Source: Bradyrhizobium sp. dw_78
Lineage (GTDB): Bacteria > Pseudomonadota > Alphaproteobacteria > Rhizobiales > Xanthobacteraceae
Assembly (NCBI RefSeq): GCF_018449525.1
Contig: NZ_JAAVUS010000003.1
Span: 310,001-374,000 of the forward strand
Length of the DNA: 64,000 nt
Reading direction: 5' to 3'
The notes under the pieces are model-generated. The model was not told where the DNA came from and made no database searches. It was given only the letters and a program-made list of their open reading frames with translations. Every line of letters begins with the position of its first letter. Within the stretch, counting starts at the first letter, position 1. Positions 19,196-27,691 of this stretch are shown here, piece by piece. Made by a program: the position numbers and the translations under genes.

Positions 19196-20055
19196 GGCCG
19201 CGCTCCCGGACCGGAGATCGGCAACCCGTTGCTGACATAGGACAGATAATATTCGAGATTGCGGTATTCGTCCGATTGCGGCTCGAGCGGAACGCCGCGG
19301 GTCTGGATGTTGCAGGTGACGAAGCGGCGGCTGATCGTGCCCATGCCGCCCCATTCGGATCGGTAGATCGGCATCGCGTTGAGAATGCCGAGCGCGGGTG
19401 CGAGGATTTCGGCACGGATCCGCTCGCCGGGATTCTGCACATGGCAGCTCGCGCAGGAGAAGTTGAGTTGGCCGCGGCGCGTATAGAAATAGCGCTTGCC
19501 GTCCTCGAACGCTTCAAGCGCGCGCGGATCATTGGGGATCTTGATGTCGAACGGTTTACCGCGCGAGGTGAACGCCATATAGGCGGTGAGCGCGGCCATG
19601 TCGTCCTTCACATAGGAAATCGGCGCCTCGCCATTGGCCTCGCGGCATCGATTCAGCGCCAGTTCGAGCGTGACGACCTTGCCTTCCTTCCCGTCGAAAT
19701 AAGGATAGTCCTGACGGATGCCGATGCCGCCGTTGGGGAAGCAATCGGCATAGGTCTTGCCGTTCCTGAACGGCGTGGAGAACATCTCCTTGCCGGCTTC
19801 AAGGGAAAATTCATAAGGCGGAAATTCTTCCTTTTCCTGCCACTGCCGGCGCATGTCCTCGTTCATCGAATAGGGTCCGTTGACGAAGTCCTTCAGCTCC
19901 AGCCTGGGAAATTTGTCGGTGAAATATTTCTGGAACGCTTTCGCGTCCGCAGCCGGATCGATGCTGTCGGCGGCGATCGCGGACGGTCCGATAACGATCA
20001 GCGCCGCCAGCGCGACGGCGGCCGAAGCAAACTGGATCGCGGATTGCAGCTTCAT
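19192..20055 (-). CDS. soxA: Sulfur oxidation c-type cytochrome SoxA (one CxxCH)
   Basis: A 287-residue precursor with a signal peptide ending SAIAADS. One heme site, CASCH, is visible near residues 198-202. The Cys of VTCNIQTRG near 247 is the position of the cysteine-persulfide heme ligand in SoxA. Cysteines in ADCFPNGG and NRCREANG stand where diheme SoxA has its first heme, so this is the monoheme type. With SoxX it joins thiosulfate to SoxY. An upstream GTG at 20076 overlaps the soxZ stop as GTGA and is an alternative start. Confidence 0.92.
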   Translation of the reverse strand: MKLQSAIQFASAAVALAALIVIGPSAIAADSIDPAADAKAFQKYFTDKFPRLELKDFVNGPYSMNEDMRRQWQEKEEFPPYEFSLEAGKEMFSTPFRNGKTYADCFPNGGIGIRQDYPYFDGKEGKVVTLELALNRCREANGEAPISYVKDDMAALTAYMAFTSRGKPFDIKIPNDPRALEAFEDGKRYFYTRRGQLNFSCASCHVQNPGERIRAEILAPALGILNAMPIYRSEWGGMGTISRRFVTCNIQTRGVPLEPQSDEYRNLEYYLSYVSNGLPISGPGARP

Positions 20056-20072
20056 ATTTGCCGGCTCGCGCG

Positions 20073-20384
20073 TCACTGAATCTTGGCGGTGGTCGTGTCG
20101 GATGCGCCCTTGTTGTCGACCCAGCTGATCTTGAGGTCGTCGCCCCTGTTGCCGCCCTTGAAGCTGAACTTGACGTAGGGGTCCTTAGAGACCGCGGCGC
20201 CCCAATCGGCGACGAACACGCTTTTGCCGTTACATTCGAAGGTCAATTGCTGGATGAAGTGCGGCGGGATGATTTGCCCCTGCGCATCCTTGACGAAGCC
20301 GGAATCCATCGGGTGCTGGATCAGCGCCTGGACTTCGGTGATGTCGCCGTTTGCGGTGGCCCGCACGCGAATAGTCGATGCCAT
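20073..20384 (-). CDS. soxZ: Thiosulfate oxidation carrier complex protein SoxZ
   Basis: A 103-residue beta-sandwich protein beginning MASTIRVRATANGDITEVQ, with PPHFIQQLTFECNGK in the middle and SWVDNKG toward the end, all typical of SoxZ. It has no signal peptide; SoxZ is exported together with the Tat substrate SoxY, with which it forms the SoxYZ carrier. It follows soxY by 25 bases, and its stop overlaps the possible GTG start of soxA. Confidence 0.93.
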   Translation of the reverse strand: MASTIRVRATANGDITEVQALIQHPMDSGFVKDAQGQIIPPHFIQQLTFECNGKSVFVADWGAAVSKDPYVKFSFKGGNRGDDLKISWVDNKGASDTTTAKIQ

Positions 20385-20409
20385 CGGAATACTCCTCGAA
20401 CGTTCTTTG

Positions 20410-20904
20410 TCAGCCGCCGCAGCCGCCGACGGTCACCTTGACTTCCTTGGTCGCGCTGTAGAGCTTGCCGCCGGCTTCCACGATCGCGGTCACATTGCTC
20501 GTCTTCGCCATTTTGAGCCGGTTGGCCACGCTCGGCAGCGTGCCCGGCGGAATTTGGTAGGACGCCGCCAGCGCATTCGGATTGTCGGCGACGAGAAACG
20601 AGATCGAGGTCACATCGTCCAGCGTCGTCGCGACCGAAACCGGCACCACCGCGCCGTTCTCCGCGATCTCGGGCGCGTCGAGCCTGACCTTGTCGGACGG
20701 CTCGGCGGTCTTGCCGTAAAGCGCCTTGATAGCGTCGGCCTCGCCCTTCTGCTTGAACGCATCTTCCGGCCATTTGTCGTTGGCCGCGGCCAGTGCCGGT
20801 ATCGCGCCGAACGGAACGCCGCCAAGGCCGATCAACGCGACGGTCGCGGTGCCTTTCAGGATCAGCCGCCGCGCCGCCGAAAATCCGTTGTCAGTCGAAA
20901 TCAT
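20410..20904 (-). CDS. soxY: Thiosulfate oxidation carrier protein SoxY
   Basis: A 164-residue precursor. The Tat-type leader contains AARRLILKGTATVALIGLGG. The protein ends in VTVGGCGG, the canonical flexible C-terminal arm whose cysteine carries the covalently bound sulfur intermediates. SoxY with SoxZ presents these intermediates to SoxXA and SoxB. It is second in the leftward operon, about 30 bases after soxX. Every expected feature is present. Confidence 0.95.
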   Translation of the reverse strand: MISTDNGFSAARRLILKGTATVALIGLGGVPFGAIPALAAANDKWPEDAFKQKGEADAIKALYGKTAEPSDKVRLDAPEIAENGAVVPVSVATTLDDVTSISFLVADNPNALAASYQIPPGTLPSVANRLKMAKTSNVTAIVEAGGKLYSATKEVKVTVGGCGG

Positions 20905-20935
20905 CCGAAGTCTTTCCTAAAGCGCGCGTTCGCCG

Positions 20936-21328
20936 TTACAATGTCTGCAGGAAATCCACGATCGCGTCGATCTCCTGCTCGGTCAAAATCCGGTTTCGCC
21001 CGAACGGGGGCATCACGGTCTGTGGATTGCGCCTGGTCTCATCGTTGAGGATCGCCACCAGATCCTTGCGGTCGGGATATTTGCGCTTGATGTCGGCGAG
21101 TTCCGGGCCGATCGAGCCGGGAAGATCGCCGCCCTTGATGACATGGCAGGTCAGGCAGTTGCCCTTGCCGCGATCGAACGCCAGTTTCTGGCCTTCGGAC
21201 GCCGCGGATTGCGCGCGGGCCGGGCCCGTCAACAGCGCAGCACCGATCGCAAACGCCAAGGCCAGCGCCGGAACCCGCACGGGGTTCGTCGAACGGATCT
21301 CTGTCAAAGGCATTTTCCGCAAATTCAT
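20936..21328 (-). CDS. soxX: Sulfur oxidation c-type cytochrome SoxX
   Basis: A 130-residue precursor, the first gene of the sox operon. After a signal peptide (ALALAFAIGAALLTGPARAQ) the mature cytochrome has one heme site, CLTCH, and the methionine-ligand region VMPPFGRN, as expected of SoxX. It pairs with SoxA. The frame is open to 21373. The ATG at 21328 is chosen because earlier codons add residues before a complete signal peptide; 21313 is also possible, and neither has a strong ribosome-binding site. Confidence 0.9.
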   Translation of the reverse strand: MNLRKMPLTEIRSTNPVRVPALALAFAIGAALLTGPARAQSAASEGQKLAFDRGKGNCLTCHVIKGGDLPGSIGPELADIKRKYPDRKDLVAILNDETRRNPQTVMPPFGRNRILTEQEIDAIVDFLQTL

Positions 21329-21452
21329 CCCGGCAGCTTTGGAATTATAGGGTGTCAAAAGCAGAAACGCCATCAGATGGCAATGGCGACAACGGGATCG
21401 CGGCAGTAAGGTAAAAGCAGTAAATTAGTCGCCAATGCTGCGGAGCTGCGTC

Positions 21453-22136
21453 ATGGCTGAGTTTGTCGTGGAATTCGGCAAAGACGGCCGTCCGGTTGAG
21501 CCCGACGGACGCCTCGATGCGGCGGCGTTCCATCGCAACCATCAGCCGATTTGGGACGTGTTGCAGCGCTTCCTTGCCGGCAGATCCGGGGATGTCGTCG
21601 AGGCCGGCAGCGGCACCGGTCAGCACGTGGTCCATTTCGCGCGCCACACGCCCGACATCGTCTGGTGGCCGGGCGATCTCAACGAGCAGCATCTCAAGAG
21701 CATTGCGGCCTGGCGGGCGCATGCCGGGCTATCGAATATCCGCCCGCCGTTGCGGATCGATTTGTCCGATCCGGCCTGGTGCGCCGAGATGCGCGATGGC
21801 CGCGGTCCCGGCAAGCTGCTCGCGGCCTTCTGCGCCAATGTGATCCATATCGCGCCGTGGCGCGTGGCCGAAGGCCTGTTCGCGGGAGCGGGGCGCTACC
21901 TCGGCGCCGACGGGCGGCTGTTTCTCTATGGGCCGTTCAAGCGTGGCGGCAAGCATATCGCCGTCAGCAATGCCGTGTTCGACAGCGCGCTCCGCGACCA
22001 GAATCCCGAATGGGGCGTGCGCGATGTCGCCGACCTTGAAGGCCTGGCGGCCGATGCGGGTCTGGCGCTGATCGAGATGGTCGAGATGCCTGCCAACAAT
22101 CTGATCCTGGTGTTCGGGCGAACCGAGACAGCCTGA
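21453..22136 (+). CDS. DUF938 SAM-dependent methyltransferase-like protein
   Basis: A 227-residue cytoplasmic protein with a class I methyltransferase fold. SAM-binding motif I is EAGSGTGQHVVHFA near residues 50-63, preceded by HNHQPIWDVLQRFL, which is characteristic of the DUF938 group. The start at 21453 has GGAG upstream; the frame opens 18 bases earlier. It is divergent from the sox operon, and the 100-odd bases between hold no operator I could recognise. Substrate unknown. Confidence 0.85.
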   Translation: MAEFVVEFGKDGRPVEPDGRLDAAAFHRNHQPIWDVLQRFLAGRSGDVVEAGSGTGQHVVHFARHTPDIVWWPGDLNEQHLKSIAAWRAHAGLSNIRPPLRIDLSDPAWCAEMRDGRGPGKLLAAFCANVIHIAPWRVAEGLFAGAGRYLGADGRLFLYGPFKRGGKHIAVSNAVFDSALRDQNPEWGVRDVADLEGLAADAGLALIEMVEMPANNLILVFGRTETA

Positions 22137-22230
22137 CCGCCGATGCATGGCCCGCGCCCGCTCGCGCCGGTTGATCGCGCCACCGCGTCTCTCCATAGTG
22201 CCGGAACCGGGAGATTCTGCGGACATACCG

Positions 22231-23487
22231 ATGGCCGACACCATAGCGACCGACGAGATAGCCACCAACGAAGCCGCCGCCGATGCGCGCGTCCGAGCCA
22301 ATGTGCTGCGGCTGGCGGCGGCGCAGGCGCTGACCGGCGCGAATTCCGCGGTCATTTTCGCCACCGGCTCGATCGTCGGCGCGACGCTGGCGCCGGATAT
22401 GTCGTTCGCTACGGTGCCGATCTCGATGTATGTGGTCGGGCTTGCCGCCGGAACGTTGCCGACCGGCGCGATCTCGCGGCGTTATGGCCGTCGCGTCGCC
22501 TTCATCATCGGCACCGGCTGCGGCGTGCTGACCGGCCTGCTCGGCGCGTTCGCGATTCTGCATGGTTCGTTTCCGCTGTTCTGCTGTGCGACCTTCCTCG
22601 GCGGACTATATGGGGCGGTGTCGCAATCCTATCGTTTTGCCGCCGCCGACGGCGCCAGCGCCGCCTACCGGCCGAAGGCGGTGTCGTGGGTGATGGCCGG
22701 CGGCGTGTTCGCCGGCGTGCTCGGCCCGCAGCTTGTGCAATGGACCATGGATATCTGGCAGCCCTATCTGTTCGCGTTCAGCTTCGTGGTACAGGCCGCA
22801 GTCGCCGTGGTTGCGATGGTCGTGCTGTCGGGGATCGACGCGCCGAAGCCGGCGCCGTCCGATCTTCACGGTGGCCGTCCGCTGCTGGAGATCGTGCGGC
22901 AGCCGCGGTTCATCGCCGCCGCGCTGTGCGGCATCGTCGCCTATCCCATGATGAACCTGGTGATGACGTCGGCGCCGCTGGCGATGAAGATATGCGGTCT
23001 GCCCGTCAGCGATTCCAATTTCGGCATCCAGTGGCACATCGTTGCGATGTACGGGCCGAGCTTTTTCACCGGGACCCTGATTGCCCGTTTCGGAGCGGCG
23101 AGGATCGTCGCCACGGGGCTGCTGCTGGAGGCCTGTGCCGCGACGATCGGACTGTCGGGCATCACGGCGATGCATTTCTGGGCCACGCTGTTCGTTCTCG
23201 GCGTCGGCTGGAATTTCGGCTTCGTCGGCGCGTCGGCCCTGGTGCTGGAGACCCACCGGCCGCAGGAACGCAACAAGGTGCAGGCTTTCAACGATTTCCT
23301 GGTGTTCGGAATGATGGCGCTGGGATCGTTCTCCTCCGGCCAGTTGCTGGCGAATTACGGCTGGTCGGCGGTGAATATGGTGGTCTATCCGCCGGTGCTG
23401 CTGGGATTGGCGGTTCTGATGGTGGCTTCGCTCGCGAGGCGCCGTCGGCTGCGGGACCTCGATCGAGTTCCGGATCCAGGCATCTGA
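22231..23487 (+). CDS. MFS transporter
   Basis: A 418-residue, twelve-helix transporter. The frame is open from 22147; the ATG at 22231 (MADTIATDEIATNE) gives a normal short cytoplasmic tail before helix 1, though no strong ribosome-binding site marks it. Motif A appears as ISRRYGRRVAF. The fold resembles the YfkF/BmrP-like MFS group. It lies 94 bases after the DUF938 gene on the same strand and about 100 bases before another MFS gene. Confidence 0.82.
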   Translation: MADTIATDEIATNEAAADARVRANVLRLAAAQALTGANSAVIFATGSIVGATLAPDMSFATVPISMYVVGLAAGTLPTGAISRRYGRRVAFIIGTGCGVLTGLLGAFAILHGSFPLFCCATFLGGLYGAVSQSYRFAAADGASAAYRPKAVSWVMAGGVFAGVLGPQLVQWTMDIWQPYLFAFSFVVQAAVAVVAMVVLSGIDAPKPAPSDLHGGRPLLEIVRQPRFIAAALCGIVAYPMMNLVMTSAPLAMKICGLPVSDSNFGIQWHIVAMYGPSFFTGTLIARFGAARIVATGLLLEACAATIGLSGITAMHFWATLFVLGVGWNFGFVGASALVLETHRPQERNKVQAFNDFLVFGMMALGSFSSGQLLANYGWSAVNMVVYPPVLLGLAVLMVASLARRRRLRDLDRVPDPGI

Positions 23488-23586
23488 CCGCGCGACGGCT
23501 CGATTGCCATCGAAGCATCGCCGGTTGCGGGGCTGTTAATTTCGTCGCCATCCCGATAAGAGCGCGAAGCGTTAAGAGAAAAGAAG

Positions 23587-24843
23587 TTGGACGCATCCAG
23601 CCATCCCTCCATCGTCACCGACGAAACCTCGATCCGCTACGACGGCTGGCGCATCGTCGCGGTCTGCTTTCTGGTGGGGACGTTCGGCTGGGGCTTCGGT
23701 TTTTACGGCCAGAGCATTTATGTCGCCGAACTGCATCGCCTGCACGGCTGGCCGACCTCGCTGATCTCGAGCGCGACGACCTTCTTCTATCTGCTGGGCG
23801 CTTTGCTGGTTGTGTTCATCAGCGAGACGATCCGAGTCTTCGGCCCGCGCTATTGCCTGTTGGCGGGTCTATTTTCTTTGGCCGTGGCGGCCGTCCTGAT
23901 CGGCCAGGTCACCGAGCCCTGGCAGCTTTATGTCGCCGATGGCGTTCTTGCCTTCGGCTGGGCGGGCACCAGCCTCGGCATCATCACCAACACGCTCGGC
24001 CTCTGGTTCGACAAAAGGCGGGGCCTGGCGCTGAACGGCGCCAGCTTCGGCGGCATTGCCGGCGTGCCGCTATTGGTCGCCGCGATCGGTGCGTTCGGAT
24101 TTGCCGGCGCCTTGCTGACGGTCGCGGCGGCGATGCTGGTGCTGATGGTCCCGGTGGTCCTGATCTTCGTCGGGCAACCGCCCGGCCGCCGCGGCATCGT
24201 ATCGACGTCTGTGAAACCGGATGCGCAGCCGGCAACGCAGATCCGCGCCGAGGCGCTTCGCAATGTCGCATTCCTGAGCATATCCATCGCGTTCGCGCTG
24301 GTGCTGTTCGCGCAGGTGGGATTCATCGTCCATCTGGTTGCTTTTCTCGATCCGGTGATCGGCCGCGAGCAGGCGGCGGTCGCTGTTTCGCTGTTGACCG
24401 CGATGGCGTTGATCGGGCGAGTGCTGTTCTCCGCGGTGATCGACCGGCTCAATCAGCGGCTGGCGTCGGCGATTTCGTTCGCCAGCCAGGCTGCGGCGCT
24501 CGCGATCGTCATCAATTCGCGCAGCGCAATCGTGCTGACGGCGGCCTGCGCGTTGTTCGGATTTTCGGTCGGAAACCTGATTACGTTGCCGTCGCTGATC
24601 GTGCAGCGCGAATTCGACCCGCGCTCGTTCGGCGTCTTGATCAGCCTGATCACGGCGATCAATCAGGTCACCTACGCCTTCGGTCCGGGTGTGATCGGCC
24701 TGTTGCGCGATATGTCGGGCAGCTACGCCCTGCCATTTTACGGCTGTATCGGGCTGGAATTGGCCGCAGCGATCCTGATCGTGACGGTGAAGGCTACGCC
24801 TCTCGTTGTTGCAGCAGGTCCTCGAGATCGAGCCGCTTCGTGA
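23587..24843 (+). CDS. MFS transporter (oxalate/formate-antiporter-like)
   Basis: A 418-residue MFS carrier whose reading frame begins with TTG (AAGAAG lies just upstream), giving MDASSHPSIVTDETSIRYDGWRIVAVCF. The N-terminal RYDGWRIVAV and the following FGWGFGFYGQSIYVAELHR are like those of MFS monocarboxylate or oxalate:formate-type transporters. Its last 50 bases overlap, tail-to-tail, the end of the VOC gene on the other strand, so the two genes share their 3' coding sequence. Confidence 0.82.
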   Translation: MDASSHPSIVTDETSIRYDGWRIVAVCFLVGTFGWGFGFYGQSIYVAELHRLHGWPTSLISSATTFFYLLGALLVVFISETIRVFGPRYCLLAGLFSLAVAAVLIGQVTEPWQLYVADGVLAFGWAGTSLGIITNTLGLWFDKRRGLALNGASFGGIAGVPLLVAAIGAFGFAGALLTVAAAMLVLMVPVVLIFVGQPPGRRGIVSTSVKPDAQPATQIRAEALRNVAFLSISIAFALVLFAQVGFIVHLVAFLDPVIGREQAAVAVSLLTAMALIGRVLFSAVIDRLNQRLASAISFASQAAALAIVINSRSAIVLTAACALFGFSVGNLITLPSLIVQREFDPRSFGVLISLITAINQVTYAFGPGVIGLLRDMSGSYALPFYGCIGLELAAAILIVTVKATPLVVAAGPRDRAAS

Positions 24844-25288
24844 ACATCGCCAGCGTTCCGTCCGGCGTAAGCGGCCATTGCTCCTTGGGGCGGTCCCAAT
24901 AGAGTTCGACGCCGTTCTCGTCGGGGTCGCGCAGGTACAACGCTTCGCTGACGCCATGGTCGCTGGCGCCGTCGAGCGGAATTCCGGCACCGATCACGCG
25001 ATGCAGCGCGTCCGCCAGCGAAGGGCGGGTCGGGTAGAGGATCGCGGTATGAAACAACCCGGTCGTCCCCGGTGGCGGCGGATGGCCGCCTTTGCTCTCC
25101 CAGGTGTTGAGCCCGATATGGTGATGATAGCCGCCGGCCGAGATGAACGCCGCACCGGAGCCCATCCGCTGCATCAGCTCAAATCCCAGCACGCCGCAAT
25201 AAAAGCCGAGCGCGCGATCGAGGTCGGCCACCTTGAGATGAACGTGTCCGATCCGCGTGCCCGCGATAATAGGTGGATTTTCCGGCAT
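24794..25288 (-). CDS. VOC-family protein, CatE-like glyoxalase/extradiol dioxygenase fold
   Basis: A 164-residue protein of the vicinal oxygen chelate superfamily. Likely metal ligands are the His of GHVHLKV (near residue 15), a His in GYHHHIGLN (near 76) and the Glu of NGVELYWDRP (near 143). This matches CatE-type catechol 2,3-dioxygenase/glyoxalase relatives, but it is a single short domain, so substrate cannot be assigned. It is encoded next to a carboxymuconolactone-decarboxylase-like gene on the same strand. Its 3' end overlaps the convergent MFS gene. Confidence 0.82.
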   Translation of the reverse strand: MPENPPIIAGTRIGHVHLKVADLDRALGFYCGVLGFELMQRMGSGAAFISAGGYHHHIGLNTWESKGGHPPPPGTTGLFHTAILYPTRPSLADALHRVIGAGIPLDGASDHGVSEALYLRDPDENGVELYWDRPKEQWPLTPDGTLAMFTKRLDLEDLLQQREA

Positions 25289-25342
25289 ATTCGCTCCATC
25301 GCCGATGTAGAGGCCTACCGCGATCTATGCAGCGGACGACGA

Positions 25343-25888
25343 TCACGCAAGCTCGGACACTTCGCCGTCCGGCAATCCGAATTCGAACGTGTTCAGCGTC
25401 ATCGAGACCAGCGTGTAATAGCCGCACAGCCCGACGATCTCGGTGACGCCGCGCTCGCCGACCATCCTGACGGCCTCGTCGTACAGCCCCTTGGCGACGC
25501 CGTGGCCTTCATGCAGCGATTTGGCGACGTCGTAGACCAGCTTGGCCGTGGGGTCGTCGAATTGCGGCGTACGGCGGTCACGGATGTCATCGATGATCTT
25601 CGGATCGAGGCCGCCCTTCAGCGCAAGACGCTTATGGGCGTACCATTCGTAATGCGCCGTCCAATGCCGCGCGGTGACCAGGATGGCGATTTCGGAAATC
25701 CTGGCGGGGAATACCGTATCGAAGCGCAGGAAACCGCCCAGGCGCGTGGCATGCCGCGCCATTTCCGGGCTGTTGAGCCAGGCCATCATCGGTGGCGGCG
25801 GTGCGCCACGCTTGCCGGCGATCGATTCGTCGTAGGTTTGCTTCTGGTCCGCGCTCATTTCGCCAGGCGAAAGCAGTTTCAGGCGCAT
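25343..25888 (-). CDS. Carboxymuconolactone decarboxylase-family protein
   Basis: A 181-residue all-helical protein starting at the ATG with AAAGGA just upstream (the frame opens at 25945). The core ISEIAILVTARHWTAHYEWYAHKRLALKGGL is the CMD domain. The AhpD-type CxxC pair is absent, so peroxidase-type chemistry is unlikely. Relatives often sit beside aromatic or lactone catabolic genes. Here it precedes the VOC gene on the same strand with a 54-base gap, and the two may be co-transcribed. Confidence 0.85.
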   Translation of the reverse strand: MRLKLLSPGEMSADQKQTYDESIAGKRGAPPPPMMAWLNSPEMARHATRLGGFLRFDTVFPARISEIAILVTARHWTAHYEWYAHKRLALKGGLDPKIIDDIRDRRTPQFDDPTAKLVYDVAKSLHEGHGVAKGLYDEAVRMVGERGVTEIVGLCGYYTLVSMTLNTFEFGLPDGEVSELA

Positions 25889-25996
25889 CTCTGTTTCCTT
25901 TTGTTTTAAACGGCAGACATCCGGGCCTTCGGCGGGCGACGGCATTTTATCAAGGGAGCCGTTACCCGGCGGGTGCAGGACTATCTGGTCGGGAGG

Positions 25997-27034
25997 CTAT
26001 CTGATCGGCGGGGCGTACTGAATGCCGCCGTTGCTCCAGAGCTGATTGAGCCCGCGCGGAATGTGCAGCTTCGATCCGCTGCCGACATTACGGTCGTAGA
26101 CCTCGCCGTAATTGCCGACGTGACGGATGATACGGGCGGCCCAGTCCTTGGTGAGCCCGAGATCCTCGCCATAGCTGCCTTCGGTCCCGACCAGCCGCAT
26201 CACGTCGGGTTTCTTCGATTTCAGGGCTTCATCGATGTTCTTCGAGGTGATGCCGAGCTCCTCGGCGTTGATCATCGCATAGAGCGTCCACTTCACGATC
26301 AGCATCCAGTCGTCGTCGCGCTCGCGCACGACGGGGGCCAGCGGTTCCTTCGAAATGATATCCGGCAGGATGACGTGATCGTCCGGTTTCGAAAGATTCA
26401 GCCGCAGGGCATAAAGCTGCGACGCGTCGGAAGTGAAGGTGTCACATTTGCCGGTGTCGTAGGCCTTGACGACATCGTCCAGCCTGTCGAACTTGATTTC
26501 CTCGTACTTCATGTTGTTGGCGCGGAAATAATCCGCGAGGTTGAGCCTGGTCGTGGTGTTGTCCTGAACGCAGATCTTGCTGCCGTCGAGCGCCAGCGCT
26601 GAATCGATATTGCGCGAGCGCGGCACCATGAATCCCTCGCCGTCGTAATAAGCCACCGCAGGAAAATAGAGATCGTAATTGGTCTCGCGCGACATGCTCC
26701 ATGTCGAGTTGCGCGAAAGAATGTCCACTTTGCGATTCTGCAATTCCTTGAAGCGCTCATCGGTGTCGAGCGGAATGAACTTCGCTTTCGTCGGATCGTC
26801 GAAGATCGCGGCCGCGACCGCGCGGCAGAAGTCGACGTCGAATCCGCTCCAGTTGCCATTGCCGTCGGGAATCGAGAAGCCGGGCAGGCCGGTATTGACG
26901 CCGCACAGCACCTCACCGCGCCGCAGCGTCCGCTTCAGGGTCCGGGTGTCATATCGTTCATAGGTGACGGCGGCAGCCGCGACCGCGAATGCAATCACGA
27001 GCCCGATGAGCAGGCCGCCTCGAAATGTGCGCAT
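25997..27034 (-). CDS. Amino-acid ABC transporter substrate-binding protein (AapJ/BztA-like)
   Basis: A 345-residue periplasmic binding protein. An N-terminal signal anchor (GGLLIGLVIAFAVAAAAV) is followed by the SBP_bac_3 fold: RGEVLCGVNTGLPGFSIPDGNGNWSGFDVDFCRAVAAAIF in pieces near residues 40-80, and LSRNSTWSMSRETNYDLYF near 107. This is the hallmark of general L-amino-acid binding proteins. No permease or ATPase gene is adjacent, so it is an orphan here and may serve an AapQMP system elsewhere. Confidence 0.88.
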   Translation of the reverse strand: MRTFRGGLLIGLVIAFAVAAAAVTYERYDTRTLKRTLRRGEVLCGVNTGLPGFSIPDGNGNWSGFDVDFCRAVAAAIFDDPTKAKFIPLDTDERFKELQNRKVDILSRNSTWSMSRETNYDLYFPAVAYYDGEGFMVPRSRNIDSALALDGSKICVQDNTTTRLNLADYFRANNMKYEEIKFDRLDDVVKAYDTGKCDTFTSDASQLYALRLNLSKPDDHVILPDIISKEPLAPVVRERDDDWMLIVKWTLYAMINAEELGITSKNIDEALKSKKPDVMRLVGTEGSYGEDLGLTKDWAARIIRHVGNYGEVYDRNVGSGSKLHIPRGLNQLWSNGGIQYAPPIR

Positions 27035-27094
27035 GATGTATCTCTCGCCAATGGATGAAGAAACAACGGGCTGGGAAGGAAGCGGCCGGCGCGA

Positions 27095-27691
27095 TCACAG
27101 CTCCGGCTTCTGCTTCACGATCACCTTGGTGCCGACCGGGATGCGGTCGTAAAGGTCGATCACGTCGGCATTGACCAGGCGGAAACAGCCGGATGAAATC
27201 GCCGTGCCGATGGTCTCGGGCTGATTGGTGCCGTGGATGCGGTAGACGGTGGTGCCGAGATACATCGCGCGGGCGCCGAGCGGATTGCCGGGACCGCCGG
27301 CCATGAAACGCGGCAGATAGGGCTGGCGTGCGATCATCTCGGGCGGCGGCGTCCAGTCCGGCCACTCCGCCTTGCGCGTGATGTTCAGAAGGCCCTGCCA
27401 CTGGAAGCCGTCGCGGCCGACGCCGATGCCGTAACGCAGCGCGCGTCCGCTGCCCTGGATCAGATAAAGATGCCGTTCCGCCGTCGAAATGATGATGGTG
27501 CCGGGCGGTTCGGTGCTGCGGTAGGAGACCATCTGCTTGCGGAACTCCGGATCGAGTTCGACATTCTCTTCCGGCACCAGGCCCGGCTGGTCGCCCGGAT
27601 CTTCCGGCTGCTGAGCAAAGCTCTGCGAGACCGATAATGCCAGTCCGGCTGCGGCGACGATCATCCAGATCAGATGCCGTAACTTGATCAT
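27095..27691 (-). CDS. L,D-transpeptidase (YkuD domain)
   Basis: A 198-residue exported enzyme with a signal peptide (about 1-27, ending QSFAQQ). The YkuD domain spans about 65-198 with the catalytic signature HGTNQPETIG followed by SSGCFRL, Cys at about 169. These enzymes form 3-3 peptidoglycan cross-links or attach proteins to peptidoglycan, and are numerous in Rhizobiales. The gene is about 60 bases upstream of the amino-acid-binding-protein gene on the same strand; a functional link is not evident. Confidence 0.9.
   Translation of the reverse strand: MIKLRHLIWMIVAAAGLALSVSQSFAQQPEDPGDQPGLVPEENVELDPEFRKQMVSYRSTEPPGTIIISTAERHLYLIQGSGRALRYGIGVGRDGFQWQGLLNITRKAEWPDWTPPPEMIARQPYLPRFMAGGPGNPLGARAMYLGTTVYRIHGTNQPETIGTAISSGCFRLVNADVIDLYDRIPVGTKVIVKQKPEL

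Noticed and set aside
22143..24902. 919-codon plus-strand open frame
   Set aside because: It lies out of frame over two MFS genes, and its translation is Arg/Gly/Asp-rich with no fold. It is an artefact of high G+C.
25343..25888. Possible AhpD-type alkylhydroperoxidase
   Set aside because: The CMD domain lacks the CxxC pair needed for that activity.
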